Part shown: positions 27,102 to 38,153 of the stretch, one piece after another
How positions within the stretch are numbered: position 1 is the first letter of the stretch
How the letters are laid out: every line of letters starts with the position of its first letter
DNA from: Gemmatimonadota bacterium
Lineage (GTDB): Bacteria; Latescibacterota; UBA2968; UBA8231
Assembly: GCA_028875335.1 (NCBI GenBank)
Contig: JAPPEF010000172.1
Location: 18,358 to 82,357 of the forward strand
Direction: 5' to 3'
Length of the DNA: 64,000 nt
The notes under the pieces: model-generated
What the model saw: only the letters and a program-made list of their open reading frames with translations
Databases searched by the model: none
Told to the model about the DNA's origin: nothing
Position numbers and translations under genes: made by a program

Positions 27102-27929
27102 ATGTCTTACAACTTAGCTGATCTCCACACGCATTCCCTTTGCTCTGACGGGTTGCGGACGCCGACTGAAGCAGTCCAAGAGGCCTGTGAAGCGGGTTTG
27201 CAAGCGATGAGTTTGACTGACCACGACACGGTCATGGGCGTCCCCGAGGCCACTGCGGCCGGCGAGCGGATGCATATGGAAGTAGTGCCCGGCACCGAAT
27301 TGAGCGCCCACATCCGGGATCGCGAAGTACACATTCTCGCCTACTGCATCGACTACCAAGATGACCAGCTCGGCACGACCCTTGCCAAGTCTTTTCAAGC
27401 CCGCCACCAGCGGGGAATCGCGATCATCAAAGCACTCAACGCCATGGGACTGACTGTCAGCCTCGACGATGTGCTCTCCCAAGCCAACGGCAGCCCCCTC
27501 GGGCGGCCGCATATCGCCGCGGTCATGGTGAAAAATGGCCTAGTGGCCGACAGGGACGAAGCTTTCAGCCGCTACATCGGCGACCATGGCCCGGCCTTTA
27601 GGCCCAAACCCTACGCCGCAGCCAAAGACCTCATCGCCCTCATTCATCGCACGGGCGGCGTGGCCGTACTCGCCCACCCCAGCATCAGTCTCCCCGAGTC
27701 TATCATCGAGCAGCTAGTCGCCTATGGGCTCGACGGCATCGAAGTCTTCCATCCGGCCCACCAGCCGGCACAAATGGAATACTACGACCAACTCGCCGAC
27801 CGCTACGGTCTGATCAAATCGGGGGGGTCCGATAGCCACGGCGACAGCGAGGGCACCCGCATCGGCGAATACGGAGTTGGCTACGAAGTAATCGAGGCCA
27901 TGCGCAAGCGGGCCGCTACCTATGCTTGA
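27102..27929 (+). CDS. PHP-domain phosphoesterase (YciV/RNase AM-like)
   Basis: 275 residues. PHP metal motifs in order: DLHTHSLCSDG (7-17), LTDHDT (about 38-43), PGTELSA, a central insert with RPHIA, VLAHPS (about 190-195) and SGGSDSHGD near the end. Relatives hydrolyse 3',5'-nucleotide bisphosphates or trim RNA 5' ends one nucleotide at a time. Length matches that group. Upstream 130 bases form an AT-rich leader with no clear consensus promoter. Confidence 0.88.
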   Translation: MSYNLADLHTHSLCSDGLRTPTEAVQEACEAGLQAMSLTDHDTVMGVPEATAAGERMHMEVVPGTELSAHIRDREVHILAYCIDYQDDQLGTTLAKSFQARHQRGIAIIKALNAMGLTVSLDDVLSQANGSPLGRPHIAAVMVKNGLVADRDEAFSRYIGDHGPAFRPKPYAAAKDLIALIHRTGGVAVLAHPSISLPESIIEQLVAYGLDGIEVFHPAHQPAQMEYYDQLADRYGLIKSGGSDSHGDSEGTRIGEYGVGYEVIEAMRKRAATYA

Positions 27930-27967
27930 GTGGCCCAATCACTAGCCGCAGTAAAAATGCTCGCTTG

Positions 27968-29632
27968 ATGACCTATTCCTTTTTTCGCCAAGCCGTCCTC
28001 TTCTCTTTCTCGCTGCTCGTCCTTGCGCTGCATCTATCGCCTAGCCATGCGCTCCGGCCTCAGCGCTTCCACCAAGCATCCGAGCCTATCCGCGGGTTAT
28101 TCGGCACTTCAATAGACGACATCGTCTGGAGCGGGCGCTATCTATGGGTCGGCACCGAGAGTGGAGTGGCACGCCTCGATCCAGCGCTAAGTAACGGCCT
28201 CAACTCCACGGACTGGGTCACCTTTACCGAGCTCAACGGCCTCGGCCGCGGCGCGATCAGCGCCCTCGACGCGGTCGGCGATACCGTGTGGGTCGCGACC
28301 TTGGTCGATTCGGTTATCGCCGAACAGGGCGTGTACCAAGCGGGCACTGGGTTGAGTTTTTCCCACGATGGTGGTGACTCCTGGGACCATATTCCCAACG
28401 AGTTCATCTTCGACCCTACTAAGGCCGGTTTTGAGCGCAGCCCCAGCACGACTATCCAAAATGCTTGTTTTGACATCTCCATCGACGGAGAGGCCGTGTA
28501 CGCCGCTTTTTTCGCTGGCTCCACCGTGCGTTCGCTCGACCAAGGCCGCACTTGGGAACCTTTCTTGCCCGGCGGCGCAGACGAGATCGTCTTCTACGCC
28601 AGCGACACAGCGGCGGACAGCTTACGGATGGTGGCCGATAGCCTCGCTAGCGCAAACGCCGATCCAAGCAACATCGCCCAGTTGCGCGCTGACGCCGACA
28701 GCTTGGCCAGCCAATCATTCCTGCACCGCACTTTTGCGGTTGTAGCTTACGGAGATACGGTGTGGATTGGCACTTCCAGCGGAGTTTCCTTCACCTTTGA
28801 TGGAGGCCAGTATTGGCAAAACGCCAAAGTGCGCCTCGGCGCAGAAGGCACTCCCCTTCCAGGCCATCCGGCTGGCAACTGGGTCGTGGCCCTCGAACGC
28901 CAAGTACTGCCCGACGGCACCATGGTCATCTGGGCGGGTACCAACACCACTACATCGCCCGGCCAAACCCAAGCCATCAGCGTCAGCCGCGACCTCGGCC
29001 AGAGCTGGAGTCACACTGGGCCAACTTTTGCCTGGGACTTTGCTTTTACCCCCAATTTTGTTTGGGCCGGCACCGACCTAGGGCTGCTAGCCAGCCCAGA
29101 TCCAACTCTGCCGACCGACTCAGAACGCGTCTGGGACACCATAGCAGTCGTCGATGGACAGCCCCTAACCGGCACCTTCGTCGGGCTTGCTGCGGTAGGC
29201 GATGTGCTTTGGGCAGGGGCCGAGCATGGCCTTGGGCGCTCCGAGGATGAGGGGAATACCTGGCGCGTCATCCGCGACCTAGTCCGCACGCGCACGCTTG
29301 ACGAAGGTACTTTCGTCAGCGCCGGAGGCGTGCCCGACAGTACGGCCCTCGCGTACGCAGCACCCAATCCTTTCGCCCCCTCGCGCGAAACCACGACCAT
29401 CGTCTTTAGCTTGTCACAGGATGCAGAGATCTCTGTTGCGATTTACGACTTCGCCAGCGGCCTAGTCCGCGACCTCGCGACGGACGCGGACTTTGCTGGC
29501 GGCGTCGATCATCGCGTCCTTTGGGATGGCCTCGACCAAGACGGCCAACTGGTAGCTAACGGGACGTACTTTTACCGCATTGCCCTAAACACCGGTCAAC
29601 AGGTCTTTGGCAGAGTGGTGGTGCTCGATTGA
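27968..29632 (+). CDS. Exported propeller protein with FlgD-Ig-like C-terminal sorting domain
   Basis: 554 residues from ATG 27968, chosen because it gives a clean signal peptide (MTYSFFRQAVLFSFSLLVLALHLSPSHA). A TTG at 27926 overlaps the PHP stop and is the alternative. The body has repeats like YLWVGTESGVARLD, VWIGTSSGVSFTFDGG, WAGTDLGLLAS and WAGAEHGLGRSEDEGNTW, a two-component-regulator/BNR-type propeller. The last 90 residues (PNPFAPSRETTTIVFSLS...VLWDGLDQDGQLVANGTYFYRI) are the FlgD-Ig-like tail used by FCB secreted proteins. Its stop overlaps the next TTG start. Confidence 0.75.
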   Translation: MTYSFFRQAVLFSFSLLVLALHLSPSHALRPQRFHQASEPIRGLFGTSIDDIVWSGRYLWVGTESGVARLDPALSNGLNSTDWVTFTELNGLGRGAISALDAVGDTVWVATLVDSVIAEQGVYQAGTGLSFSHDGGDSWDHIPNEFIFDPTKAGFERSPSTTIQNACFDISIDGEAVYAAFFAGSTVRSLDQGRTWEPFLPGGADEIVFYASDTAADSLRMVADSLASANADPSNIAQLRADADSLASQSFLHRTFAVVAYGDTVWIGTSSGVSFTFDGGQYWQNAKVRLGAEGTPLPGHPAGNWVVALERQVLPDGTMVIWAGTNTTTSPGQTQAISVSRDLGQSWSHTGPTFAWDFAFTPNFVWAGTDLGLLASPDPTLPTDSERVWDTIAVVDGQPLTGTFVGLAAVGDVLWAGAEHGLGRSEDEGNTWRVIRDLVRTRTLDEGTFVSAGGVPDSTALAYAAPNPFAPSRETTTIVFSLSQDAEISVAIYDFASGLVRDLATDADFAGGVDHRVLWDGLDQDGQLVANGTYFYRIALNTGQQVFGRVVVLD

Positions 29633-30543
29633 AAACGCTCTTCGCGCTATTGCTCGCCGCCTCCGCCGCGCACGGGGCCGATTTTGCCGCCGCCTTTCTC
29701 AGAACAGGGCTGGGTGCCCGCGGCCTAGGACTGGGAGCCTTTGTCGCCGCGGCCGACGATGCGTCATCCCCCTACTGGAATCCAGCCGGCCTCGCTCGCC
29801 TGCGGGGCAAAACCCTAGAGACCTCCATTCAGTCGCTCTCGCTGGGGCGACGGCAAGGTAGTGCCGCTATTGCGTTCAACGTTCGCGGAGACGTGGGCTT
29901 TGGCTTCGCTTGGTCGCATGCTACAGTCGGTGGGATCAAGGGCCGCACGGCTAGTGGCCAGTACACCGGGCCTATCGAGGACCGAGCGGACGCTTTTATC
30001 TTCGGAATAGGTAGCTCTCTTGGGTCGCGCTTCGCGGTTGGTTTGGCCGTTAAAGCCCTCAAGCAGAGCATCGACCTGCCCTTAGTTCCCAAGGCCACGG
30101 CCAACGGCAGCGGCTTCGACTTAGGGATTCAGTTCCGCGCGGCCGAGCATACCTGGCTCGGCGCCAGCATATCCAATCTCAACGCCGACCTCGCTTGGAA
30201 GGTGCGCCATGCCGACCAGCGGTCGAATACCACTGAGAATGCCCTGCCGCGCATCTTCGTCTTTGGTGCGGCCCATCGGCTTTTGGACGCCCTGCTGTTG
30301 GCCGCCGAGTTCCGCACCGACGAGGAGCAGAGCGTCAATCTCGGCGCCGAGTGGCAGCTAAATGCACTGCTCGTAATGCGCAGCGGTCTGCACCGCCTCG
30401 GCACCGAAGACGGGGGCCAACTCTCGGCCGGACTGACCTTGCAGCCGATGCACCGCGAGACCTTGCAATTCCAATACGCGTACTCAACCGATCCCCTCGG
30501 CGCTGGGGGGCGCACGACCGTGGGCCTGGCGCTGGCGTTCTGA
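29629..30543 (+). CDS. PorV/PorQ-like outer-membrane beta-barrel protein (first copy)
   Basis: 304 residues from TTG 29629 (TTGA overlap). Signal peptide MKTLFALLLAASAAHGA. The opening FLRTGLGARGLGLGAFVAAADDASSPYWNPAGLARLRG is the hallmark of the PorV/UPF0164 family, in which a GARA(A/L)-MG-A--A---D----YWNPAGLA motif starts a 14-strand FadL-like barrel. Such proteins shuttle or anchor secreted cargo in FCB bacteria. It is encoded directly behind a FlgD-tailed secreted protein, which suggests a working pair (inference). Confidence 0.8.
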   Translation: MKTLFALLLAASAAHGADFAAAFLRTGLGARGLGLGAFVAAADDASSPYWNPAGLARLRGKTLETSIQSLSLGRRQGSAAIAFNVRGDVGFGFAWSHATVGGIKGRTASGQYTGPIEDRADAFIFGIGSSLGSRFAVGLAVKALKQSIDLPLVPKATANGSGFDLGIQFRAAEHTWLGASISNLNADLAWKVRHADQRSNTTENALPRIFVFGAAHRLLDALLLAAEFRTDEEQSVNLGAEWQLNALLVMRSGLHRLGTEDGGQLSAGLTLQPMHRETLQFQYAYSTDPLGAGGRTTVGLALAF

Positions 30544-30549
30544 GAAGCG

Positions 30550-31404
30550 ATGGCTCTCCTATTGGTCGCACTTTTGACGCTGCCAGCAGCCCTTAGTGCC
30601 GCTGGTCTGCCCGCGCTACGCCAAGGTGGCGGGGCCCGCGCTGCGGCCTTGGCCAGCGCGGAGACTGCCCTGTTTGCCTCTCAAGCCCTCAACCCAGCGG
30701 CTCGGCAATCACGTGAGCGCAACATCGCCTTTAACCACCAAGCCTCTATCCAGAATATCCGCCAGAACCACCTGCACCTGACGCAGACCCGCGGCCGCGG
30801 TACCTGGGGGCTTTCCGCCCAACTGTTGCACGACGACAACCTAGAGCACCGTATCGGCCCCTCAACTAAGCCGCTGGGGCACTTCGGCGTGTACGAGGGA
30901 GCGGTCGGCCTGAGCTACGCCCGCCAGATGGAGCGGACGCGCCTCGGTTTGCAGCTAAAATTCATCCGCCAGTCCATTTTGACTCAAAACGCCAGCGGCC
31001 TAGCCGCCGACCTTGGGCTGGTGTACGATGTTGCGGCCCGCTTGCGCTTGGGGGCCACGGTGCGCAACTTGGGCCGCATGAACCGCCTCGACCAACGGGA
31101 GACTGACCTGCCCTTAGAAGCCCGTTTCGGCGCCGCCTATACCGGACGTGCAGACATGCTCGTGGCCGTCGAAGTGCAAAAGGTCCGCGATGACGATCTC
31201 ACGTTGCATCTGGGCGGCGAGTACCGGGCCAGCGAGCACTTGCGCCTGCGCGCGGGTTACCAGACCACTGAAAACCACAGCCTCTCGGCCGGGCTAGGCC
31301 TAGTGGCCAAGCACTGGGTCATCGACTACGCCTATGTGCCTTTTGGCTCGGGCTTGGGCGACGCGCACTGGCTCAGCCTCCAGCTAGAAAGCACAACCCC
31401 TTGA
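30550..31404 (+). CDS. PorV/PorQ-like outer-membrane beta-barrel protein (second copy)
   Basis: 284 residues. Signal peptide MALLLVALLTLPAALSAA, then LPALRQGGGARAAALASAETALFASQALNPAARQ, a weaker version of the PorV opening (NPA kept, YW lost). Alternating strands to a terminal amphipathic strand (HWLSLQLEST) fit a beta-barrel. It follows the first copy by 6 bases and overlaps the site-2 protease start. Most likely a diverged tandem paralogue. Confidence 0.7.
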   Translation: MALLLVALLTLPAALSAAGLPALRQGGGARAAALASAETALFASQALNPAARQSRERNIAFNHQASIQNIRQNHLHLTQTRGRGTWGLSAQLLHDDNLEHRIGPSTKPLGHFGVYEGAVGLSYARQMERTRLGLQLKFIRQSILTQNASGLAADLGLVYDVAARLRLGATVRNLGRMNRLDQRETDLPLEARFGAAYTGRADMLVAVEVQKVRDDDLTLHLGGEYRASEHLRLRAGYQTTENHSLSAGLGLVAKHWVIDYAYVPFGSGLGDAHWLSLQLESTTP

Positions 31405-32366
31405 ACTTCTGGCGCAAAACAGTGTCGCCGGTGGTGCCGCCAACCCCATCAATCCCGACCTCGCTCCCGGCCCAGCACGCCAACTCCTCGCGCTTATGGG
31501 TCCACATGCTGCTGTTTTTATGTACCATTGCTTCGACTGCGATCGCCGGTGCTATGCAGCAAGGAGTTGACCCACTGACCAGCATCGCGGCCTTGGTTCA
31601 CCTCGTCGAGGGTCTCCCGTTTGCCGCGACTTTGCTCTTTATTCTCACAGTCCATGAATTCGGCCATTACTTTGCTGCGCGCCGCTGGGGAGTCAGGGCC
31701 TCGCTGCCTTACTTTCTCCCCCTGCCCTATGTTTCCTTCCTCGGAACCTTGGGCGCGGTCATCAAAATTCGCTCTCCTATCCCGAATAAGCGTGCCCTCC
31801 TCGACATTGGAGCCGCCGGCCCCTTAGCGGGCTTTGTCGTCGCCCTCGCGGCCTGCTTTGCCGGGCTCTCGCGCTCGGCCGTGGTCTCGGCTGATTACTT
31901 TCACGCTTCCCCCATCGAATTGGGGGCACCCTTGCTCTTTTCCGGCATCGCCGCTCTCGTCTTGCCCGCCATTGGGCCGGACCAAATAATTCTCTTAGAC
32001 CCAGTGGCTTTTGCCGGTTGGGTCGGGCTGTTTATTACGGCTTTCAACCTCTTTCCCATTGGCCAACTCGACGGCGGGCATATCGCGTACGCGCTCTTTG
32101 GTCACCGCCACCGACAGATCGCCCGCACGGCTTACGTGGCTTTGTTGTTCTTGGGAATTTACGGGGTTCTATCGCTGCTGTGGGAGTGGCCCCAGGGATG
32201 GCCGGGGTGGCTCGCACTGGCCTTTTTTCTCGCGCTTTTTGGCAAGGATCACCCGGCTCCCTACGACCCCTTTATCTCGCTGGGCCGCGGCCGGTGCTTC
32301 ATCGGCTACCTCTGCCTACTGGTCTTTGTCCTCTGTTTCGCTCCCGTGCCTTTTGTCACCTACTGA
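31401..32366 (+). CDS. Site-2 protease family (M50) membrane metalloprotease
   Basis: 321 residues from TTG 31401 (TTGA overlap). At least six TM helices. Zinc motif HEFGH at residues 85-89, third ligand Asp224 in NLFPIGQLDGGH. The sequence following HEFGH (YFAARRWGVRASLPYFLPLP) matches the plant EGY/FtsH-like and cyanobacterial S2P subgroup. It cleaves membrane-embedded substrates such as anti-sigma factors. Substrate unknown. The window also encodes a SpoIVB-type peptidase, the class that acts upstream of S2P in Bacillus, but the two are 20 kb apart. Confidence 0.88.
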   Translation: MNFWRKTVSPVVPPTPSIPTSLPAQHANSSRLWVHMLLFLCTIASTAIAGAMQQGVDPLTSIAALVHLVEGLPFAATLLFILTVHEFGHYFAARRWGVRASLPYFLPLPYVSFLGTLGAVIKIRSPIPNKRALLDIGAAGPLAGFVVALAACFAGLSRSAVVSADYFHASPIELGAPLLFSGIAALVLPAIGPDQIILLDPVAFAGWVGLFITAFNLFPIGQLDGGHIAYALFGHRHRQIARTAYVALLFLGIYGVLSLLWEWPQGWPGWLALAFFLALFGKDHPAPYDPFISLGRGRCFIGYLCLLVFVLCFAPVPFVTY

Positions 32367-32374
32367 GCTGCGCC

Positions 32375-33124
32375 ATGCTCTCGTTTCTACCATTTCTGCT
32401 AGCAGCGCTGTTGGCTGGCTGCGTTATAGGCGACAGCGAACAAGTGGATTGTCGCTGCGTACCCGACACAAGTATCGATCTTTTTCCCCATTGCGCCGAC
32501 GTGGTCGAGGAGCGCCCCGATCCTAAGACCCCGCTATCGACCCAGCTCCCCGACTGCCCCAGCGGACCACGACTCTTCCTGCGCGAGCCTACGCGTCCCG
32601 AATACGTACTGAACAATCTCACTTCTATTTTCCAAGCCCAACCCCAGCTTCGCAGCTTCCAACAGTACATGGAGCAGTTCACCGAGGACTTTGTCTTCAG
32701 CCCCGACCCCGACGATGTGCAGCTATACCCAGAGGTTTACAACGTTGATCGCGATACCGTCTGGGGGGCGGCTGAGGAGCGCAACTTCGCCCGCCTCATT
32801 CTCTCACCAGAGCGGATCCATAGTGCGCGCTTTGTGCGCTGGTTCAATTCGTCCAAAGACGAGCGCGAACTCTCCGACGACCAACTGCGCGAGACCTTCA
32901 AATTTCCCTACGAAGCCGAGTTCGTCGAGATAATCAGCTCGGCCGGGGAAGATTCCGAGGAACCGGAGTTCAACACAATCAGCATCAAAGGCTTTGTGGA
33001 AATCGACTTGGTGACGCCAACGCTGGAAAATCCCGTGTGGTCGATCTCGGCGTGGCGCGACCTGCGCGACCGAGCCTCGGCGAAGTTTTCTTGGGGGGAG
33101 TTGCGGGCGCTCTTCTCGCAGTGA
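32375..33124 (+). CDS. Lipoprotein of unknown function (related to the next gene)
   Basis: 249 residues from ATG 32375; the frame open from 32018 overlaps the protease gene. Lipobox LLAGC (Cys16). Middle region EYVLNNLTSIFQAQ...YMEQFTEDFVFSPDPDD and C-terminal WSISAWRDLRDR...SWGELRALF resemble a small NTF2/SnoaL-like fold. The downstream lipoprotein shares the same order of motifs (LMDNL...LLDKDFLFSEW, WKIVRWDN, SWAALK), so the two are distant paralogues. Envelope location is predicted; function unknown. Confidence 0.65.
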   Translation: MLSFLPFLLAALLAGCVIGDSEQVDCRCVPDTSIDLFPHCADVVEERPDPKTPLSTQLPDCPSGPRLFLREPTRPEYVLNNLTSIFQAQPQLRSFQQYMEQFTEDFVFSPDPDDVQLYPEVYNVDRDTVWGAAEERNFARLILSPERIHSARFVRWFNSSKDERELSDDQLRETFKFPYEAEFVEIISSAGEDSEEPEFNTISIKGFVEIDLVTPTLENPVWSISAWRDLRDRASAKFSWGELRALFSQ

Positions 33125-33198
33125 CTTTTTGATAATTTCCCCTCTGATTTGTATCTTAAAGGATAGTTTTTGCACGACACCGACCCGGAGGTACGACC

Positions 33199-33867
33199 GT
33201 GAAATCACTCGCTCTCTTAACCATCTGCGGCCTCCTCGCCTTGAGCGCCTGCGGCGGCAACCCCTTTGCACCCCCGACGCAAAACCGCACAGAAATAGAG
33301 CCGCCAGCCCCGCCAGCCCCCGAGGCCACGACTCCTGAGCAACTCATGGACAACCTCGCCCGCGCCATGCGCACTCGCGACAAGGAACTCTACGAGAGTT
33401 TGCTCGACAAAGACTTCTTGTTTTCCGAATGGGATTGCATAGGAGAATTGGCGTATCACTACGGCTTGGACGACGAATTGGAGATCATGGTCGGTAGCCG
33501 CGATGGTTCACAGCCGGGCATTTTCGACGTGTACCGCGATTTTGACTTCGACTTCGAGCTTCGGCGCCGCGATCAGGAACTCGGCTCCGAACATCCGGAA
33601 TCCTTCCCCGGGGACCCTAACGGCCACCCAGACGAAGACTGGGAGCTCTTCTATGGCCGGGTTCAGATGCGCCTGCTCGACGACCAAGGCAATGGCTATC
33701 GCGTAGATCAGAACATGACCTACAAGCTCCGCCTCGATCCAGACGACAGCCTGTGGAAAATTGTCCGCTGGGATAACGCTGCCTTGGAAGGCGACTGCGG
33801 CGGAGCGGGCAAACACTCGGCAAATTCCTTTAGCTGGGCGGCACTAAAGCAAACAATCGCGCCCTGA
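33199..33867 (+). CDS. Lipoprotein of unknown function (paralogue of the previous gene)
   Basis: 222 residues from GTG 33199 with a cggagg Shine-Dalgarno. Signal peptide MKSLALLTICGLLALSAC (Cys18), then a Pro/Glu-rich spacer (about 25-45), then a region LMDNLARAMRTRDKELYESLLDKDFLFSEWD and a C-terminal WKIVRWDN...FSWAALKQ. The layout is that of SnoaL-like single-domain lipoproteins. It shares motif order with the lipoprotein just upstream. It ends 4 bases before the deacetylase-like gene. Confidence 0.65.
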   Translation: MKSLALLTICGLLALSACGGNPFAPPTQNRTEIEPPAPPAPEATTPEQLMDNLARAMRTRDKELYESLLDKDFLFSEWDCIGELAYHYGLDDELEIMVGSRDGSQPGIFDVYRDFDFDFELRRRDQELGSEHPESFPGDPNGHPDEDWELFYGRVQMRLLDDQGNGYRVDQNMTYKLRLDPDDSLWKIVRWDNAALEGDCGGAGKHSANSFSWAALKQTIAP

Positions 33868-33871
33868 GCCA

Positions 33872-36135
<2,264 letters not shown>

Positions 36136-36144
36136 AGGATCGAC

Positions 36145-36708
36145 TCAGGCCGCTTGATCGCAGGGCGCGCAGACTAGGGCAAACCGCCTTGCACCGCCTA
36201 CGTCGAGTTCGGTGGCAAAATCCTTCTTGACCGGCACGGATTGCTCGCCGCAAAAATCGCACTTGCCGCGCTCTGCGTACTCGGAAATCGCCCCTATCTC
36301 AAACTCGACCTGTTTGCGCTTTTCGCGCCCTTGGGAAAACTGCCGCGCAAAATTGAGCACTTGCCTGTCGGTGTCTCGCTCCAAGGTCCGCTCTATGATC
36401 TCGTCGAGGGCTAGGTCGTCGGGTTTGCCACCATCTTCGAGCGTGTGCCAAGCAGCGCGGCGCACCCGCGCATCTTGGTCTTCGAGCATTCGATAAAGCG
36501 CCTTCCAGACCTCGTCTATGCTCCGACGCACGTGACAGGGGCACAAAAAGGACGCCGCCTGTAGGCGATCTTCTGGATCGGCACTGCGCGACATCTGCAA
36601 CAGCTCTTGAATTTCTTCGCGCCCCACGCGCTGCTCGCCTTGGCGGAAAGCCGCCCGCTGATACTTGTTCAGCCCTTGGTACCGCTCCTTGCGTCGCTTT
36701 CTGCTCAT
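36145..36708 (-). CDS. HEAT-repeat protein with C-terminal zinc knuckle
   Basis: 187 residues from ATG 36708, chosen because a ggaga Shine-Dalgarno sits 7 bases upstream; a TTG at 36714 is too close to it. A very basic start (MSRKRRKERYQGLNKYQRAAFR) is followed by helical repeats with DPEDRLQAASFLCPCHVRR and DQDARVRRAAWHTLEDGGKP. The end has CDFCGEQSVPVKKDFATEL...LVCAPC, a four-Cys zinc site. No family name recognised. It could bind nucleic acid or protein. It is convergent with tgt and divergent from yajC. Confidence 0.65.
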   Translation of the reverse strand: MSRKRRKERYQGLNKYQRAAFRQGEQRVGREEIQELLQMSRSADPEDRLQAASFLCPCHVRRSIDEVWKALYRMLEDQDARVRRAAWHTLEDGGKPDDLALDEIIERTLERDTDRQVLNFARQFSQGREKRKQVEFEIGAISEYAERGKCDFCGEQSVPVKKDFATELDVGGARRFALVCAPCDQAA

Positions 36709-36780
36709 GGCCAATTCTCCTGTCTCAATCTTGTTATCATCATCTTAATGACGAGCGTGCTGCAATGTCAAAGGGTTTGA

Positions 36781-36804
36781 CAAAGGCGGCACCCTCCGCC
36801 TTTG
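36781..36804. repeat. Perfect 9-bp inverted repeat in the divergent intergenic region
   Basis: caaaggcgg, 6-base loop, ccgcctttg, between the HEAT/zinc gene and yajC. TTGACA at 36777-36782 overlaps its left arm. There is no T-run after either arm, so an operator or mRNA hairpin is more likely than a terminator. Confidence 0.55.
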
Positions 36805-36891
36805 CAGCATACCATCTATGCCGGTATTACTCAGTACGGGGATTTTTATTAGATTTCCTATAGCTTTTACTCTACCGAAAGGAATTGATCC

Positions 36892-37230
36892 GTGTTCGAT
36901 CTCATTTCCACTGCCTACGCTATGGGAGGGGGCACCGAAGGCGGCCAACAGGCCAACCCCATCGCCTCGCTCCTGCCCTTTGTGCTGATGTTCTTGGTCC
37001 TCTACCTCTTGATATTGAGGCCGCAGATGAAGAAGCAGAGAAACCAACAGCGGATGATCGACGAACTCGAAAAAAACGATGAAATCGTCACCAGCGGCGG
37101 AATCCACGGCACCATTCTCAACATCAAAGACGACATCCTCGTAGTCAAAATCGCCGACAACGTCAAGATCGAAGTCTCGCGGGCGGCCGTTTCGCGGGTA
37201 AAGAATAAAGAAGACGACAAGGGGAAGTAG
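36892..37230 (+). CDS. yajC: Preprotein translocase subunit YajC
   Basis: 112 residues from GTG 36892 with gaaagga upstream. One TM helix (about 27-44, LLPFVLMFLVLYLLILRPQ) followed by KKQRNQQRMIDELEKNDEIVTSGGIHGTI, the YajC signature, and a short charged tail. YajC associates with SecDF in Sec export. secD and secF are not next to it in this window. Its stop shares one base with the fmt GTG start (TAGTG). Confidence 0.95.
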   Translation: MFDLISTAYAMGGGTEGGQQANPIASLLPFVLMFLVLYLLILRPQMKKQRNQQRMIDELEKNDEIVTSGGIHGTILNIKDDILVVKIADNVKIEVSRAAVSRVKNKEDDKGK

Positions 37231-38153
37231 TGAGGCTCGTATTTATGGGAACCCCTCGCTTCGCGGTTCCCTCTTTAGAAGCCCTAGCCCAGAGCCGCCA
37301 CCAGATCATCGCCGTCGTCACCAATCCCGACCGACCCCAGGGGCGGGGCCGCCAGCTTGCAAGTCCGCCCGTCAAAGAACAAGCCCTCAAACTCGGATTA
37401 GAAGTACTGCAACCGGCTGCGGTCAATGATCCCGCGCTAGCCGCGGCGCTGGCCGCGCGCGCGCCCGACCTCTTTGTCGTCGTCGCCTTTTCAATCCTGC
37501 CTCGGCACCTACTCGCCATTCCCCGCCTCGGCTCAATCAACCTTCATCCTTCGCTCTTGCCAGCTTATCGCGGCGCGGCTCCCATTATTTGGGCGGTGGC
37601 CAACGGCGAGGAGGAGACGGGCATCACCACCTTCCAGCTCAGCCCGCACATCGACGCTGGGCACATCCTGCTCCAGCGTCGCTTTGCCATCGGCTGTGAC
37701 GAGACGGCCGGTGAGATGGAGGCCCGCTTGTGCGTGGAGGGCGCCAAGATGGTCGTGGAGACCGTCGATGGGCTAGAAGACGGCCGCCTCACCGGACGGC
37801 CTCAAGGTACGGAGAGCATCAGTCGCGCGCCCAAGCTGACCAAAGAGGACGGCCAGATTGATTGGCACCAACCAGCCGAGCGGGTCCGCAACCTCGTCCG
37901 CAGCATGAATCCCACGCCCGGAGCCTATACCCAATGGCAGGGCAAAACGCTCAAAGTGCACCGGACTCTGCACGCTGCGGGCTGCGGCGCACCCGGCACC
38001 GTACTCTGCGCCGACGGTCGTCGAGGTTTAACCGTGGCTTGCGGCGAGGGGGCCCTACAACTAACCCAAGTACAACCGGCGGGCAAAGCCGCCATGGAGG
38101 GAACGGCCTTTGTGCGGGGCTATCCGATTGCGGTTGGCATGCGGCTGGGCTAG
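37230..38153 (+). CDS. fmt: Methionyl-tRNA formyltransferase
   Basis: 307 residues from GTG 37230. FMGTPRFAVPSLEAL at the start, NPDRPQGRGR, the folate-binding SLHPSLLP form INLHPSLLPAYRGAAPI with catalytic Asn and His, and TGITTFQLSPHIDAGHIL with the catalytic Asp. The C-terminal OB-type domain (about 205-300) includes RNLVRSMNPTPGAYTQW. It formylates initiator Met-tRNA. Peptide deformylase is not adjacent, unlike many genomes. Confidence 0.96.
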   Translation: MRLVFMGTPRFAVPSLEALAQSRHQIIAVVTNPDRPQGRGRQLASPPVKEQALKLGLEVLQPAAVNDPALAAALAARAPDLFVVVAFSILPRHLLAIPRLGSINLHPSLLPAYRGAAPIIWAVANGEEETGITTFQLSPHIDAGHILLQRRFAIGCDETAGEMEARLCVEGAKMVVETVDGLEDGRLTGRPQGTESISRAPKLTKEDGQIDWHQPAERVRNLVRSMNPTPGAYTQWQGKTLKVHRTLHAAGCGAPGTVLCADGRRGLTVACGEGALQLTQVQPAGKAAMEGTAFVRGYPIAVGMRLG

